A stretch of 64,000 nt of DNA from Tretioscincus oriximinensis (GCA_022410635.1 JAJVDF010000246.1:219415-283414); one strand, 5' to 3'. Shown: positions 33,845-45,722, counted from the stretch's first letter. The notes: generated by a model from the sequence alone, not told the origin. Translations and numbers: made by a program.

Positions 33845-34920
33845 ATCGTGTGACACGGTTACTGAAACCTGGGTGGATGGCTAGTTTTACCCAGCTACGT
33901 CCCCCAGGTTACTCAGTGCAACACTGTTCTAGACCAGTGGGAAGGAGGAGTGTTGATGCCGTCCACAAGGATTCTGTCTATTTCACCAGGTCACCAATTT
34001 GCTCTCCTTCTGGGTCTGAGGAGCTGTTCTTTCTGTTGGGCAAAAGAGATAGAGTGGGAATGTTGCTGGCGTACTGGTCACCCTGCTGCCCAGTGACATC
34101 TCCATCTGAGTTGGCTGAGGTTGTCTCTGGTGTGGCGTTGGGGGACTTCAACATCCATGCANAAGGAGATTTGGAGTTAAGTGCCATCAATATGCAGATG
34201 ATACTCAGCTCTGTCCCTCTGTTCCATCTGAATCAGGAGAGATGGTTAAAGTGATTGGCAGGTGCCTGAAGGCAATAACGGNCTGGATGAGGCCCATAAA
34301 TTGAAGTTGAATCCAGACAAGAACAGATGTGCTTTGTGTTGGAGCACCTTGGGTTTGTGAAGTTGGGAGGCACCCAGGACTCTTTGAAGATCAGGTGGAG
34401 GCAGTGGCCAGGAGTGCCACATCTAGTTCTNCAGTTTGGGCCACTTCTGAACAGGAATGATCTAGCCACTTCCATCCTGGACTATTATAATGCATTCTAT
34501 TTGGCCCTGCCCTTGAAAACAGTTCAGAAGCTGCAGCTGGGGCAGAATGCAGCAGCTAGCCTGCTGACCGGAACAATTAGCTGGACACACATCATGGTGG
34601 TTTTGAAAGAGCTTCACTAGCTGCCAATACGCTACCAAGCCCTGCAAGGTATTAACTTTAATATTTGAAGCTCTAAATAACTTGGGTCCCTAATATCTAA
34701 AGGAACATTTACTGCCCGCACCTTAGGATCTACAGAGATGCCCTGTTGACTGTTCCATCACTCTCAGTAGCAAAGAGAATGGGAAACCAGGACAGAGCCT
34801 TCTCACTGATAGCCCTAGAACAGTCTCCCCCTGGAGTTGTATCAATCACCATCCTTCTGTCATTCAGGAAATCCCTAAAGATGCATCCCTGTAACCTAGA
34901 CTTTGACCGAAAGAAACCCA
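33845..34920 (+). mobile_element. Decayed L2-type LINE with endonuclease and RT motifs
   Basis: Broken frames read PPGYSVQHCSRPVGRR, then VALGDFNIHA (the conserved LGDFNIH of the apurinic endonuclease, near 34133-34160), then after a deletion QYADDTQLC in another frame (RT active site, near 34190-34210), LDYYNAFYLALPLKTVQKLQ, GQNAAASLLTGT and a C-terminal SxxxxxLF block. Stops, frameshifts and Ns show that it is dead. Confidence 0.85.
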
Positions 34921-34921
34921 C

Positions 34922-35600
34922 AGAATAATAGAACCATAGAATTATAAAGTTGGAAGGGACCTCCAGCGTTATGAGGTCCAACTCCCNGCTCAATGCAGGA
35001 TTCACTAAACCATCCCAGACAGGTGGCTGTCTAGCCTCTGTTATATTTCCAGCAAAGGAGAACTTCCTACCTCCTGTTCCACTGGTTTACCACCCTGACT
35101 GTCAGAAAGTTTTTCNAATATCTACTTCCTTGCAGTTTCATTCCATTATTTCTAGTCTTTCCATGTGCTAGTAAGAACAATGCTTATCCCTCTGCTCTGT
35201 GGCAGCCCTTCAGATATTTATAGACAGATATCAGGTCTCTCAGTCTTCTCTTTTGCAGACTAAACATCCCTCGATACTTTAACCGTTCCTCATAGGACAT
35301 GGTTTCCAGACCACATACCATCCTTGTAACTCTCTTTTGAACTAGCACTGGTTTATCAATGTCCCTTTCAAATTTTGCCCTCCAGAACTGAACACAGTAT
35401 TCTAAGAGTGGTCTGACTACTGTAGAGAGGAATAATTACTTCATGTGATCAATGTTCTCTACTTCTCTTAATACATCACAGGATTGTGTTTGCCTTTTTT
35501 GCAGCTGCTTCACACTGTTGACTCACGTTTAGTCTGTGATCTACCAATACATCCAGGTCCCTTTCAGATGTGCTGCTGCTCAGACATATTCCTCCCATTC
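34922..35600 (-). mobile_element. CR1 LINE 3' fragment, old
   Basis: Begins with a degraded tail (AATAATAGAACCATAG), then AAGTTGGAAGGGACCTCCAG and the complement of the CR1 RT C-terminus to the GACTCACGTTTAGTCTG region. Frames are badly broken. Confidence 0.82.
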
Positions 35601-35621
35601 TATATAACATTCTATAGCATG

Positions 35622-35706
35622 TTATTTCTGTTTTTATTGTTTACCGCACTGAGATCTTCGGGTATCGGAATGGTATAGAAATGCAAATAAATAAATAAAT
35701 AAATAG
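35622..35706 (+). mobile_element. L2-like tail
   Basis: TTTATTGTTTACCGCACTGAG, ATCTTCGGGTATCGG and an (AAAT)n tail: the last ~85 bp of an L2-type or L2-tailed SINE insertion, adjoining CR1. Confidence 0.5.
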
Positions 35707-37185
35707 TGGTAGTGGACTGTTAAGGGCCTGACCATCACCATGTCACTGGTGAGATAATCACTGCCTTGTTCATCTTGATATTTTAGGAAGAAATTACTTC
35801 TTCTTTACCTATTTCTTTGTGTCTATCTGCTCTCTTGTATCCATGATCTGGATTTGTTACCTAAATGAAAAGTCAAGGTACAAAGCCATAACGTTTTATT
35901 GCTTTGTCTTTGAATCACATATCATTTGAATTAAGTCCTTGAAAATGCAAAAAATTCATCCCTCAGTAACAGAACAAGCTCACTTGTGAATGGATTAAAT
36001 GAAACATTTGAAATTGACTTTTGCAGCCTACCTGTTCAATTCCTAGCAGTAATGCTTTTTGTATTAACGGTGACTATATTAAAGTAAATATCCTAACTCT
36101 CCAATTAGTAGAACTAAATCGAGGACATTTTATTGTTATTTTTATAATGTATGTTTACAAGTATATTTTTATCCATTTTATTCATTCTGATTTTAAATTG
36201 TTGTATATGATACGGTCAAAAACCATTAAATAAATAAATAAAAATTAATGTAGCACTGCCATTGAGTGTCCTGCTCCCCTTTCTGAAGAAAATGTGTTAC
36301 TTTCTTTTTGCCGTTAGACTCTCTGGAGCATTTTATCGGCTTTTGATACTTCAGGTTCTATAATTCTGATTTTGTATTTCTTGCTATTAATTGCTTTTGA
36401 CACTGGAAAATGATCTGGCTTCCTAGAATTTGATTAGTGAGCAGAACTGGATTTTAGGGTAGATGCAAATTTAATGAAATACTTTATGCAGTACTAGTGG
36501 AGAAGCCTGCAGATGTGGACTTGGGTATCACCAGGGGGGTACACTCATTCACCTGGTGAATTGCGTGGTGGCGGCAGGGGGATGTCCCTCTAGCACGGTT
36601 TCTTGGTTAGAGCTGCCGCCACCATGTCGTGTGCTGTCGCACGAGAGCGCAAGCACTGTAACAGCAGGGTAGAGGCAGAATGTCCCGTGAGCATGCAGGG
36701 CACTTAACTAACATTTTTTCCACAAATTAAGCATCCTACACGGCCCATTGCCACAGTGCTTCTTATTATAGTACAGATAACATTTTGTTGCATGTTGTTC
36801 CCTAGTCACCTCTCTGAAGGTCACTTATAAGCAGCTTTTATTTCTTACACAGGCCTCCACATCTGTTGAAATCACTTGCTCCTGTTGTTTCACCAATCAG
36901 GAAAGCAGTCAGCAAAACCAGCAGTGATGCTGTAGTGGTCATTCTGACCTGGCAGTACAGAGATGTTAGACAATAAGCTGCTATTGTAAATAGTCTTCCT
37001 TCTGAATCTCTGCAGTGTTGCACAGTAGATTTAATAATGCCTTAGGATGTGATGGGTTTCCTGTAGTATTCTGTTTTGAAACTTAATTGGATGCCCAGAA
37101 TGGTAGAATGATTAGAAGAAGGTACAGTTCTTCCTGAACATTAATCGTAAGGCATTTCTCCAAGTTCTGAGGCACTGTGCCACCT
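35707..37185. other. No firm gene; one signal-peptide-like small ORF (minus)
   Basis: The minus-strand ORF 36942-36838 (34 codons, A at -3 of its ATG) reads as a hydrophobic leader (MTTTASLLVLLTAFLIG) followed by a short Cys-containing stretch (RCGGLCKK) and stop. A weak GT donor (CCTGT|GTAAGA) precedes the stop, so it could be a first exon, or chance. 36470-36720 is locally CpG-rich and otherwise unrecognised. Confidence 0.25.
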
Positions 37186-37496
37186 CATAAGAACATAAGA
37201 GGATCCCTGCTGAATGTGTCTGGAACCCATCTAGTCCAGCATGCTGCCTTACACAGAGGCCCACCAATTGCACCTGGGCAGTCTGGAACGGAAGGCAAAA
37301 AGATTCAACTGTTCTTGACGCCATGCAGATGGTATTTCAGGAATCCTGCCTATTTCTCCATCCCGGAGGCAGGATCAAGATATCCATCTTAGTAGCTGTT
37401 TATACCCTTGGCTTCAATGAACTTGTCTAGTCCTCTCTTAAAGCTGTCCAGGTTGCTACTACTACCCCCTTTTCTGGAAGTAAAGTCCATTGCCCT
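37186..37496 (-). mobile_element. CR1/L3-type LINE 3' fragment, old
   Basis: Reverse complement of the family tail (CATAAGAACATAAGAGG), then TCTAGTCCAGCATGCTG, CCCACCAATTGCACCTGG and AGTAGCTGTTTATACCC down to a TTTTCTGGAAGTAAAG block. More diverged than the copies at 9935 and 21123. Confidence 0.8.
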
Positions 37497-37550
37497 CAAA
37501 CAAGGGCTACCTACTGTGGGTTCTTCCATATTGTCTGTTCAGAATATGAA

Positions 37551-39335
37551 CAGTGGAACCCCATTATAACAAACACCAAGGGATCAAGTGGATGTGTTCG
37601 TTACTTAATGAAATTTTGCTATATGGAGACTCATGATCAGCATTACCCTTACAGGAAGATTGTCATGTAAATCAGGGTTCTTTATCACAGGGTTTATCCT
37701 GTGTTCCTTAAATAGTGATGCAGAAGCATTGGAAAAGAGCTTTCTAAGCAATGTTTTTGTGGTACCAGATAGCATCTTGCCGACATTTTTCTACCTTTAT
37801 TTTTCGGCCAGGAGAAAGTGTTAGGACATAGTTGGGGGGCCAAGGAGAATATCTTTTCCATTGCCTGATGGGTGGAGACATGAGTTTTCATTAATGAAAC
37901 TGTATTTTCATGGCTTTCTCCTTCCCCAGGGGAGTTAGATGTGATCAGCTGGTTTCAAGCATGGCAGTTCTCTACTTTCGATATTTTGCTGCTCTTCTCT
38001 ATTAGGCTTAAGCTGCTTCCTAGGAGGAACTGGAAGCAAAAGATGCAGAAGGAGAAGCTGTGAGATGAACGCAGAACACTCCACTCCAGATATATGCATT
38101 TGCAGTGATGGATCCCTCGCTTCAGCTGCAGAATCTAAAGCAGGACGCGTGCTGTTTTAAGAATCGTCTGTAGTGCTCCTTCAAAAGATAACGAATCAAG
38201 AAATGGAAGTCAATCCTGGTCATTCTTGCCATTGTGAATACCAAATTATTTTTTTAAGGGATGCAATTTCTATTTTATTAGGTCCATTCCTTTGCCAGGT
38301 TATTGGAAAGAAAACAAAATGTGTGCACATTTCTGGTGAGCTCAGCAGTGTGACGGCAGGTTTTATAAACCTTATTAAGAGCAGTAAGGAGGGCTGGGCT
38401 TTTAACATTTCTCATAACAGGCAGCCAGTTGAACAGAGCTGATGAAAACTATAGCTAATGAAGCTGGTTTGTCCAGATAGAAATATATTTTTCTTTCCCC
38501 TGCAACTTTGCTGTTGCTGCTCCTTGTTACTACTACTACTACAACTACTGCTACCACTACTACTACTAGTAGTAGTACTAGTACTACTACTGCTACTGCT
38601 ACTACCACTACACTACCACCACCACCACCACTACTACCACCACCACCACCACTACTACCACCACTACCACCACCACTACTACCACTACCACCACCACCAC
38701 CACTACTACTATTGCTACCATTAAAACTTAAGTACCTCATGTTTTACACCAGGTGCGTGGAATCTAAGGTCAGGGACCAGATGCAGCCTACAGAAACATT
38801 TGATTTACTCTGCAACATAATCCCCAAGGAGCCATTGGCCTTCCCTGGCTAAAATGATGGTTCCTTGACTTTTTAAAACATGAAGGCCAGTACGAAAGGA
38901 GGAAGAACGGAGGTCCAGGTGGGAGGTGGCAAGGAGATGTGGTCTGTGATTTTGTGGGTCTGGGTAGAAGGGNGTGTGTGAGAGGGTGTGGCCTGGGTGA
39001 GGTAGGGGTATGGCCTAGGTAGGAAGGAGCATCGTCATGTAGAGTGGAGATATGACCTCAGAGTGGGGAAGCCGTGTGGCCCTTGAGTGATATTACAAAT
39101 ATTCGTTACCCGTATTCTGGACTAAAGAACCATGAAAGAACGTAGTAATTTACATTAGGATATTTGTTTCTCATATTAAATAAACTATGTATTTGATTGT
39201 TCTCTGTTCTTATACAGGTTTAAAGAATTCATGGTATAACAAACCAATTTAAAAGTCTCGGCATAACACCCATAACGTTGGTTAAAATGGATTGGTTAAA
39301 ATCCCTTGGTTTTTGTTATAACAGGGTTTCACTTG
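37551..39335. mobile_element. Tigger/pogo-like terminal inverted repeat pair
   Basis: The left end, CAGTGGAACCCCATTATAAC..ACACCAAGGGAT, and the right end, on the other strand CAAGTGAAACCCTGTTATAAC..AAACCAAGGGAT, are inverted repeats of the kind that end Tigger (pogo) elements (GTGGAACCCC, TATAAC). The ~1.8 kb between holds no recognisable transposase and includes a large microsatellite, so either one decayed element or two fragments are present. Confidence 0.5.
38527..38720 (+). repeat. (TAC/CCA)n microsatellite
   Basis: A 194-bp trinucleotide array drifting from TAC to a CTACCA/CCACCA mixture. The long low-complexity frames on both strands are artefacts of it. Confidence 0.97.
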
Positions 39336-40136
39336 CACTACCCTGGGTTGTGATAATCCCATACTTCTTGTATTAATGAACTGGAAATGTTCATTAATTT
39401 TGCGTTAGGAAGCTGTTCTCTTAAGATTGCTTTAAGAATCTGGTTTATTCTGAAATTGCAAACAGATGCGCTTATTTTGAACTGTTGAATTGACACAGGA
39501 AAGCAGGAAGGTGGCCCCTGTTTTTAACCTGATCCCAGATAGAATCAAATAGAAAGTGAGAAGTTAATTAGCAGTCTGCCTTGAACATGCTAAAGCATTG
39601 CACTTGCCTGTAGGGCAGCTTTGCCAGCAGGTTCCTGCTATTGAATACCTTCTGATGTGGTCCATTGTACCACATCTTTCATTTATTTTTATATTGCTCA
39701 AAGGAAGGCAAACGGTGATTTGGGCAAAATTACAATCTTCATAATACTAAGGACAGTATTTTGATTTTCTTTAGAAGTTAAAAAAAGAGGCTGAATAGTG
39801 AGATGATTCTCACTTTCTTCTTGCAGTTTACATTACAATACATCAGTCTTGCTCATCTTTCATATCCAAATTAATGAAATCTTATGGCATTTATCATTGC
39901 CAAGTATGCATTATTTTCTCATTGGTTTAATTTCCAGTGTTTATTACTCATATATACTTATATCTGCTAGTGCTGCAGGAATCCTCTGGAGCTGCAAGAT
40001 AAAGAAAATTTGAGAGCAAAAATATAACTTGTCCTGTATTAGATAGATCTGAGGGATGCACTTTAAATGGTCATCTCATTCAATTGGAGACATCTGATGA
40101 AACAGTAACTGATACTGTTAACTTAAAAGGAAGGTA
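39336..40136. other. No recognised feature
   Basis: A+T-rich, no frame above 60 codons, ends at the (TTG/TTA) tract that begins the next LINE. Confidence 0.4.
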
Positions 40137-40771
40137 TTGTTGTTGTTATTGTTATTATTATTGTTGTTATTGTTATTATTAATTATTATTAATCAGTAAT
40201 ACACAGCAAATGGGATTAATATGCTGGGTTTCGTATAAGAAAATCACAAGTCGGGCAATTCCCAAGCGCCTAGGACTGTGTGATGAATATTCGTATGATG
40301 TGCGCAGATCCAATTAAGGTTGCCTTTTGCAACTGACAGAATGTGATTTTGTCAACGTTTATTGTTTCTAAATGCCGGCTGAGATCTTTTGACACAGCAC
40401 CCAGTGTGCCCATTACCACTGGGACCACCTGTACTGGTTTGTGCCAGAGTCGTTGCAGCTCGATTTTGAGATCCTGATATCAGCTGAGTTTTTTCTGTTG
40501 TTTTCCCTCAATTTGACAGTCACTTGGTATGGCGACATCCATGATCCACACTTTTTTCTTTTCCACGATCGTGAGATCCGGTGTATTGTGTTCCAAAACC
40601 TTGTCAGTCTGAATTTGGAAGTCCCAGAGTATTTTGGCATGTTCGTTTTCAACTACCTTTTTGGGTTTATGATCCCACCAGTATTTACCACTAGCAGATG
40701 GTAGTTTGGCACAGGTCCCTATGAAGATGATGATGATGTCAATGATGTCATCCTCATCCTCATCATCACTC
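40137..40771 (-). mobile_element. R4/Dong-like non-LTR retrotransposon 3' fragment
   Basis: Read on the minus strand: WWDHKPKKVVENEHAKIL, IQTDKVLEHNTPDLTIVEKK, IMDVAIPSD, then (frame shift) VPVVMGTLGAVSKDLSRHLE and a 3' UTR ending in a (TAA)n-type tail at 40137-40195. The order QTD-HN-PD then DVAxP then VPVVxGTLG is typical of the 3' part of this kind of LINE. The clade name is my recollection and tentative. Same family at 61890-62500. Confidence 0.65.
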
Positions 40772-41742
40772 TTTTCACCAAATACTACAAAAGAACACAT
40801 AAAACAGTCCTATATATGTAGGATAAAAGTTGGCTATTACTTCAATAGCTGGGGTTCCACTGTGGAGAAAGTTCTCTTAAGTTAAATAGCCATTCTCATG
40901 TCCTTTGACCTAAAAGATTTGTAGGGATTTCAGGTTAAGACTACAGTTCTTCCAGGACTTAAAAGAGTATCTGTGTCAGCATTTAAGAGCTTAGGAAATT
41001 CTCCGCTGCGTCAACCTTTAGTCTAGCACTCTGCTCACACAATGAAATGTGTCACACATGGGAGCCCACATGCAGAGCAAAAATAAGCCNTCTGCCATGT
41101 GTAGAGCCTTCTGCCAATTGCTGTCCCATACTGAAGGTCTCACAGACCTTTTGCAGCTTATTGCATTATCTTCTCACAGATCATTCCAAAATTTCAAGTA
41201 TGTGGTGCGTATGTGAGAGAGAAAGAGAGAATCTTTCTATCAGTAAAGTTGAAGCATATGCCTATCCCCTCATATAAAATTCTTACACTTTTTGTTAGGT
41301 ATTGTAGAATTCATTTAGTATTAGTACCTACTGTGGAGCCAACAGATATTCGACCAGCATAAGAGCAGTTCACATCGTATACCCATAAGCATTTACATAG
41401 CTGGGAGCCCAATGCCCCACAGAGTTAAAACTCTAGAATGCATTACATATGCCTGATGAGCTGCAATACCAATGAAACTGCTTACATCCTGGATAGATGA
41501 AATTTCCTATCTTCATGATGAATTTCCTGCAGTCTCTGTGCATGTTTTGGGTAAAGAGAAAAGTGATTTGCTTTTATATTGCAAATCCCAAGAATCAGAT
41601 CCGGACATTTGATCTGCAACTGAATTGTGAGCATTATTGGAATTTCTTACCGTTCTGTACTGAAGTAATGATGCTGAAATTGCTTTCTGCGGTGGCAATC
41701 TAAGGTTTTAGGGAGCTCACATTAAATGAGGTCTGCTTAGAG
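40772..41742. other. No recognised feature
   Basis: Contains a GAGAGAGAAAGAGAGA stretch at 41213-41232 and otherwise nothing. Confidence 0.4.
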
Positions 41743-42029
41743 CAGAGGTCCTCAAGCTATGGCCCACGGGCCACATGCAGCCCGCCAAGGACCTTTATCC
41801 AGCCTGCAAGATGTTGTTGTGACCGCAATCTCTCCTGATTAGCGGCCGACTAGTCGCACACCCCTTGTCTTTTCAATAGCGCATGCGCACAATGCGCACT
41901 TCATGACACTAAGTGGCCCCAAAACCTGGAATTTGCTNATATATTTTTTTTAAAAAACTATAGTCCGGCCCTTCAACGGCCTGAGGAACAGTCGACTGGC
42001 CCCCTATTTAAAAGGTTTGAGGATCCCTG
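41743..42029. mobile_element. hAT-type MITE inserted in a SINE
   Basis: 287 bp with ends CAGAGGTCCTCAAGC and (other strand) CAGGGATCCTCAAACC and a perfect 8-bp duplication GCTTAGAG (41735-41742, 42030-42037). It is CpG-containing and non-coding. The right flank is a tRNA-SINE head, so the element landed near the SINE 5' end. Confidence 0.9.
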
Positions 42030-42178
42030 GCTTAGAGTGGTGGCTCTTATCTGGTAGAGCCTGGTTTTATTCTGCATTCCTCCATGAAGCCAGATGGTGG
42101 TCTTAGGCTAGTCATAGTTCTTTGAAGCTCTCTCAGCCCCATACATTCCGCAAGATGTTTGTTGTGAAGAGGAGGATG
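42030..42178 (+). mobile_element. tRNA-derived SINE, 5' part
   Basis: TTAGAGTGGTGGCTCTTATCTGG, TTCCTCCATGAAGCCAGATGG, GGTCTTAGGCTAGTCATAG and CTCAGCCCCATACATTCCGC follow the body seen at 6280-6540. The first bases of the head are separated by the hAT insertion. Confidence 0.65.
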
Positions 42179-42180
42179 GA

Positions 42181-43092
42181 AGGTTTGAGTCCCTTTGACC
42201 CACGTGACTGCAAGATAAGAGATTTTTTTCTTCCAGTCTATCTTCCATTGTCCCTACGCACACTGTATATGGAAGATGCAGTGACTAGTTTATGTCAGTT
42301 GCAATGGATTTGGAAAGTTAAGCGTCAATATAAACCCAGCATTGCAAGAGCAACAATCAAGCTTCATTTCAAAACATGAATTCTGTGAGCTCTATTAAGC
42401 ATAGCACATTAATTATGTGTCTTGAGCCCTTGTCATGTTGTGTGAAAGCAGCAAGCAACAGCAACTATCTGCTCCTTCAAGTCTTTGGTTGTAACTATTT
42501 CCTCCTTCTGTGCCTGGACCAGGAATTAATAGTTGTTCCTGCCCAAATCTGAGCTGCAGTTGAATAGAAATGCACAGGAAGTTCTCATTTTGTAAGATAG
42601 CAATTATAAATGACAGCAGATGTTCTGTTTAGAATAGCCCAGCAGTGGGCAAGCAGGATGCTGTAAACAAAACTCAGTGCAAGCCGCCTCATAAAGATTC
42701 CAGCCATGTGTTGCCCATGTGCTCAATATACCTTTGGGCCATGTGAGACCCCAGGAGGGTTGCAAAGAGCCATGAGCTACGTTGTGCATGTGTAGGAGAT
42801 CAAGCGCACGATGTGGCTTGATTATTGTGGAAAATTATTGCAGTATGATGGAGAAGAGTGAAAGCTTTTCAAGCAAGAAGGCTGCAGTACCAATCATTGG
42901 AGCCTCAAAAGATTGTAAAATCGTATATAGGCCTCGGGTAATTTGTGGTTCTTTTACACACACCTCTTCTGTGATGCAGGAATATTAATTAATCAGGCCC
43001 TAGCCATTTGTTTTATTCTTCTCATTCTGCAGCTTAGATGCATATGCCAGTCGACAGCCATACATTCCTCATTTTGCCTCTTCTGCTTGAGA
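42181..43092. other. No recognised feature
   Basis: Unremarkable mixed sequence. Short frames only. Confidence 0.4.
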
Positions 43093-43172
43093 CTGTCCAG
43101 GTGCAATTCGTGGGCCACTGTGTGGGACAGAATGCTGGATTAGATGGGCTCTGGCCTGGTTCAGCAAGGCTC
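43093..43172 (+). mobile_element. CR1/L3-type 3' UTR fragment
   Basis: CTGTCCAGGTGCAATTCGTGG and GAATGCTGGATTAGATGGGC match the family 3' UTR. It breaks off at GCAAGGCTC, where the next element begins. Confidence 0.7.
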
Positions 43173-43550
43173 CACTGTGTCAAACTGTGGTCCTCCCAAT
43201 GTTCATAGACTACAATTGCCACCATTCCGCTCCCAATACTGTGCCCATTCTATTTCAACCAAATGGAGTGCTGGCAGTTGTAGTTTAGTGTTTGCTATTG
43301 GAGGATTCATGGCCTCTATAGCAGACAGTTTCTGCCCCAGTAAAATTTTGGAAATCTTTGACAAAGGTCTATGAGAAGGATAGAAATATGTCTAGTTTAT
43401 ATATTCAAACTGGTAGCGTCAGAGGTTCCCAGCAACTCCCAACAATGCATTCCGCTCCCAGCACTGTGCCCACTCTGCTAAACCAAATAGGATGTTGGGT
43501 GTTGTGGTCCAGGAACAAATGGTGGCCCACCAGTTTGACATCTCTGGTCT
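43172..43550. mobile_element. Palindromic non-autonomous DNA element
   Basis: The left end reads TGTCAAACTGTGG and GACTACAATTGCC; the right end read backwards gives TGTCAAACTGGTGG and GACCACAACACCC. Two internal blocks (CATTCCGCTCCCA.CACTGTGCCCA at 43225 and 43449) are duplicated. It resembles hAT-type MITEs common in amniotes; no target duplication found. Confidence 0.55.
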
Positions 43551-44436
43551 AGTTGATGACTTCCATCAGAATTAAGCTGTTGCATTCTGCAATAGTTCCA
43601 CCCTCTGGTCCATTTTCAAGGGTAACTGCATGGAAGGCATTACTCGAACCTGAAGATTACTTGAGTGTGGATCAAAATAGTTAAGATGGAGGTAGTACTC
43701 TCAGCTGTGGCTGCTTCGTGTGTCTCAACGGGCAGCAATGAATCTTGGAGTAACCCCAATCATGCAGCCTCATCCAGACTTGGACATAAGGTAGTTCTAT
43801 CTTGCCTGAATTCCTCAGACTACAAAACTGAAACTTATCCAATAAAATCCGAAAATTGGGTTGTCTCCACCAGACCACTTCCTACATGGAGTCAAGTTCC
43901 ATGTGAATCTCAGCAAAATCTAGGCCTTTGGGTAGCTCTGCTGGACAGCTATGTGGAAGGACACTTCTTCATCACTGCCACATGGTAGACAAATTTTCCA
44001 ATCAGATTTCCATTAGTGTTTTCTGTACTTGACCTCTATCACCTGCCTTCCAGTTTCATTGCATATATTTCATCACTATATCAGTGTTCCTTATGAGGTG
44101 TGTGGCTTGGATGAGGGCACTTGGGAGACACTGTGTCAATAGCTGTACTCACCACACAATTCCAAAGTGAGACCAGAAGTTCAACATGCACACTAGTTAC
44201 AATAGCTAGTGTTCTTCCAGAATCAACAGGAATCCACGCTTCCAAGATTGGACCACTTCAGTAGGTCCTTTACCCCTTCACTGAGATACCGGAAAATAAT
44301 CCATCCATGACAATGGTCTTGCTACACTACTGATGAGAACTCACTCTCATGCTCTGTAGCAAAGACCAAAGACAAGGTTGAAGGTGTGCCCATGTTGAAA
44401 GTATATATGATCTTTTTAGAAATTCTCTGCTCCAAT
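43551..44436. other. No recognised feature
   Basis: A 107-codon + strand frame at 43665-43988 has no domain. Nothing else stands out. Confidence 0.4.
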
Positions 44437-44468
44437 GGAGGAAGAAGAAGAGGAAGAAGGAGAAGAAG

Positions 44469-44514
<46 letters not shown>

Positions 44515-44800
44515 GGGTTCTTATACCCCGCTTTCCTCATCTTTCAGAGGGACTCAAAGTGGCTTACAAGGATATTTTGCCCGAAGGCTGACATTCTATC
44601 TTCCCCACCAGGCTGTGGTAGTTCCCATGTATCTACTTGCAGTCGGTTGCAATTTCTTGCAATTCTTGCTTTCAAATAGTTGGGTTCGCTATAGCTAAAG
44701 GCTAGTGGAAGGTGCTCACCCCTCCCCGCGTCCGACACAGGGCTTCAAAATCCCATCTCCCAGGTGAGAGGCCATTTCCCAAGCGACTGAGCCATTTGTT
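44437..44800 (-). mobile_element. tRNA-derived SINE, second family, with trinucleotide tail
   Basis: On the minus strand: degraded tRNA-like head, CACTAGCCTTTAGCTATAGC, GCAAGAAATTGCAACCGAC, GAACTACCACAGCCTGG, a 3' end reading GCGGGGTATAAGAACC, then (GTA)n and (CTT)n. The (TAC)n array on the plus strand is 44469-44514. Further copies at 55556-55855 and 56641-56946. Confidence 0.7.
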
Positions 44801-45169
44801 AGAGTTCAACATCACTGTTCTATTTCATAGCTCTGGAGATCAGTTAAGGTTGGTATCTTCCAATTTTTGTGTTCCTGTTTCTGATTGTAATCTAGCTAAA
44901 TTTGTATTTCTGTGACTTGGGTCCACAACTAAACCTCTTGAGACTTGGCAACTAGACTGTAAAGCAGAAGAATAAGAAAATAACTTTGATTCTGAACAGC
45001 TCCATGTATTCCCTGCCGTATGAGTTTGGGTGAATTAAGCAGGAATTCATATCCCTGCATTTACCCACCGATGCAGAAAGACCCTGGGGTGGGGGAAGTC
45101 TTTGTTGGCTTAAATGCAATCCAGGGAAACTGGTGACGTCACAATGTGGGCTTTCTGCTGCTGTCCTAG
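44801..45169. promoter_or_regulatory. Unannotated DNA with a perfect CRE palindrome
   Basis: TGACGTCA at 45134-45141 is the full cyclic-AMP response element core, 35 bp upstream of a candidate exon. Nothing else is recognised; one such 8-mer is expected by chance about once per 65 kb, so alone it proves little. Confidence 0.25.
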
Positions 45170-45300
45170 TTGAGCTGCTGTGCTAAAATGCCAACTCCAC
45201 TGAAGAAACCAGCTACCCAAGCCCCGCAACTGCTGCTCACAATACACCATGAAGAACAAAGTGCAGAACTTAGTCATCTGTCATACACAGACCAGGCCCG
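45170..45300 (+). other. Candidate small exon with ATG
   Basis: A polypyrimidine-AG acceptor (TTTCTGCTGCTGTCCTAG, ending 45169) and a CCCG|GTAAGC donor at 45301 bracket 131 bp. The ATG at 45188 opens a frame (MPTPLKKPATQAPQ...) that runs to the donor and leaves two bases (CG), the phase needed to join the CAPN15 coding exon in frame. An in-frame TAG at 45167-45169 closes the frame upstream. No domain is recognised. It could be an alternative CAPN15 5' exon or chance splice sites. Confidence 0.25.
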
Positions 45301-45654
45301 GTAAGCAAATAGATGACTTGGGCTCAGGGGGATGAAAAAGGAAAAAAAGGGTGAATTTGGCTTTGAAAACAGTATTTTTAGACATTACTGGTCTTCTTTC
45401 TTAGTTAGTTTCCATGTATAAAAACTGTATTAAAAAAAAGTTTTGTTTTTGTTTCTTTAATAAATCACCCAAGTAATGTGGTATTTTACAAAAAATTGCT
45501 TTTAGTAACTCTGGGGAAAGAGCAAATATTTATACCTATAAAGATGCTTTTCTCTCTAAGCTTACTGTACATAAAAATATTCATTACCCACAGAGAGGCA
45601 TTTGCTCCTATGTTGGATAGGTGAAGATTGTGCCTTCTTCTGGGCTGAGATATG

Positions 45655-45722
45655 TGAGTCGGAATGCTGGACTAGATGGGTCTGGCCTGATTCAGCGGGG
45701 CTCTTCTTACATTCTTATGGAT
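45655..45722 (+). mobile_element. CR1/L3-type 3' terminus
   Basis: GGAATGCTGGACTAGATGGG, CTGGCCTGATTCAGC and TCTTCTTACATTCTTATGG: the last ~70 bp of the family. Confidence 0.75.

Noticed and set aside
38402..38852. Long Gly/Ser/Val-, Leu/His- and Thr/Pro-rich frames on both strands
   Set aside because: Translations of the (TAC/CCA)n microsatellite.
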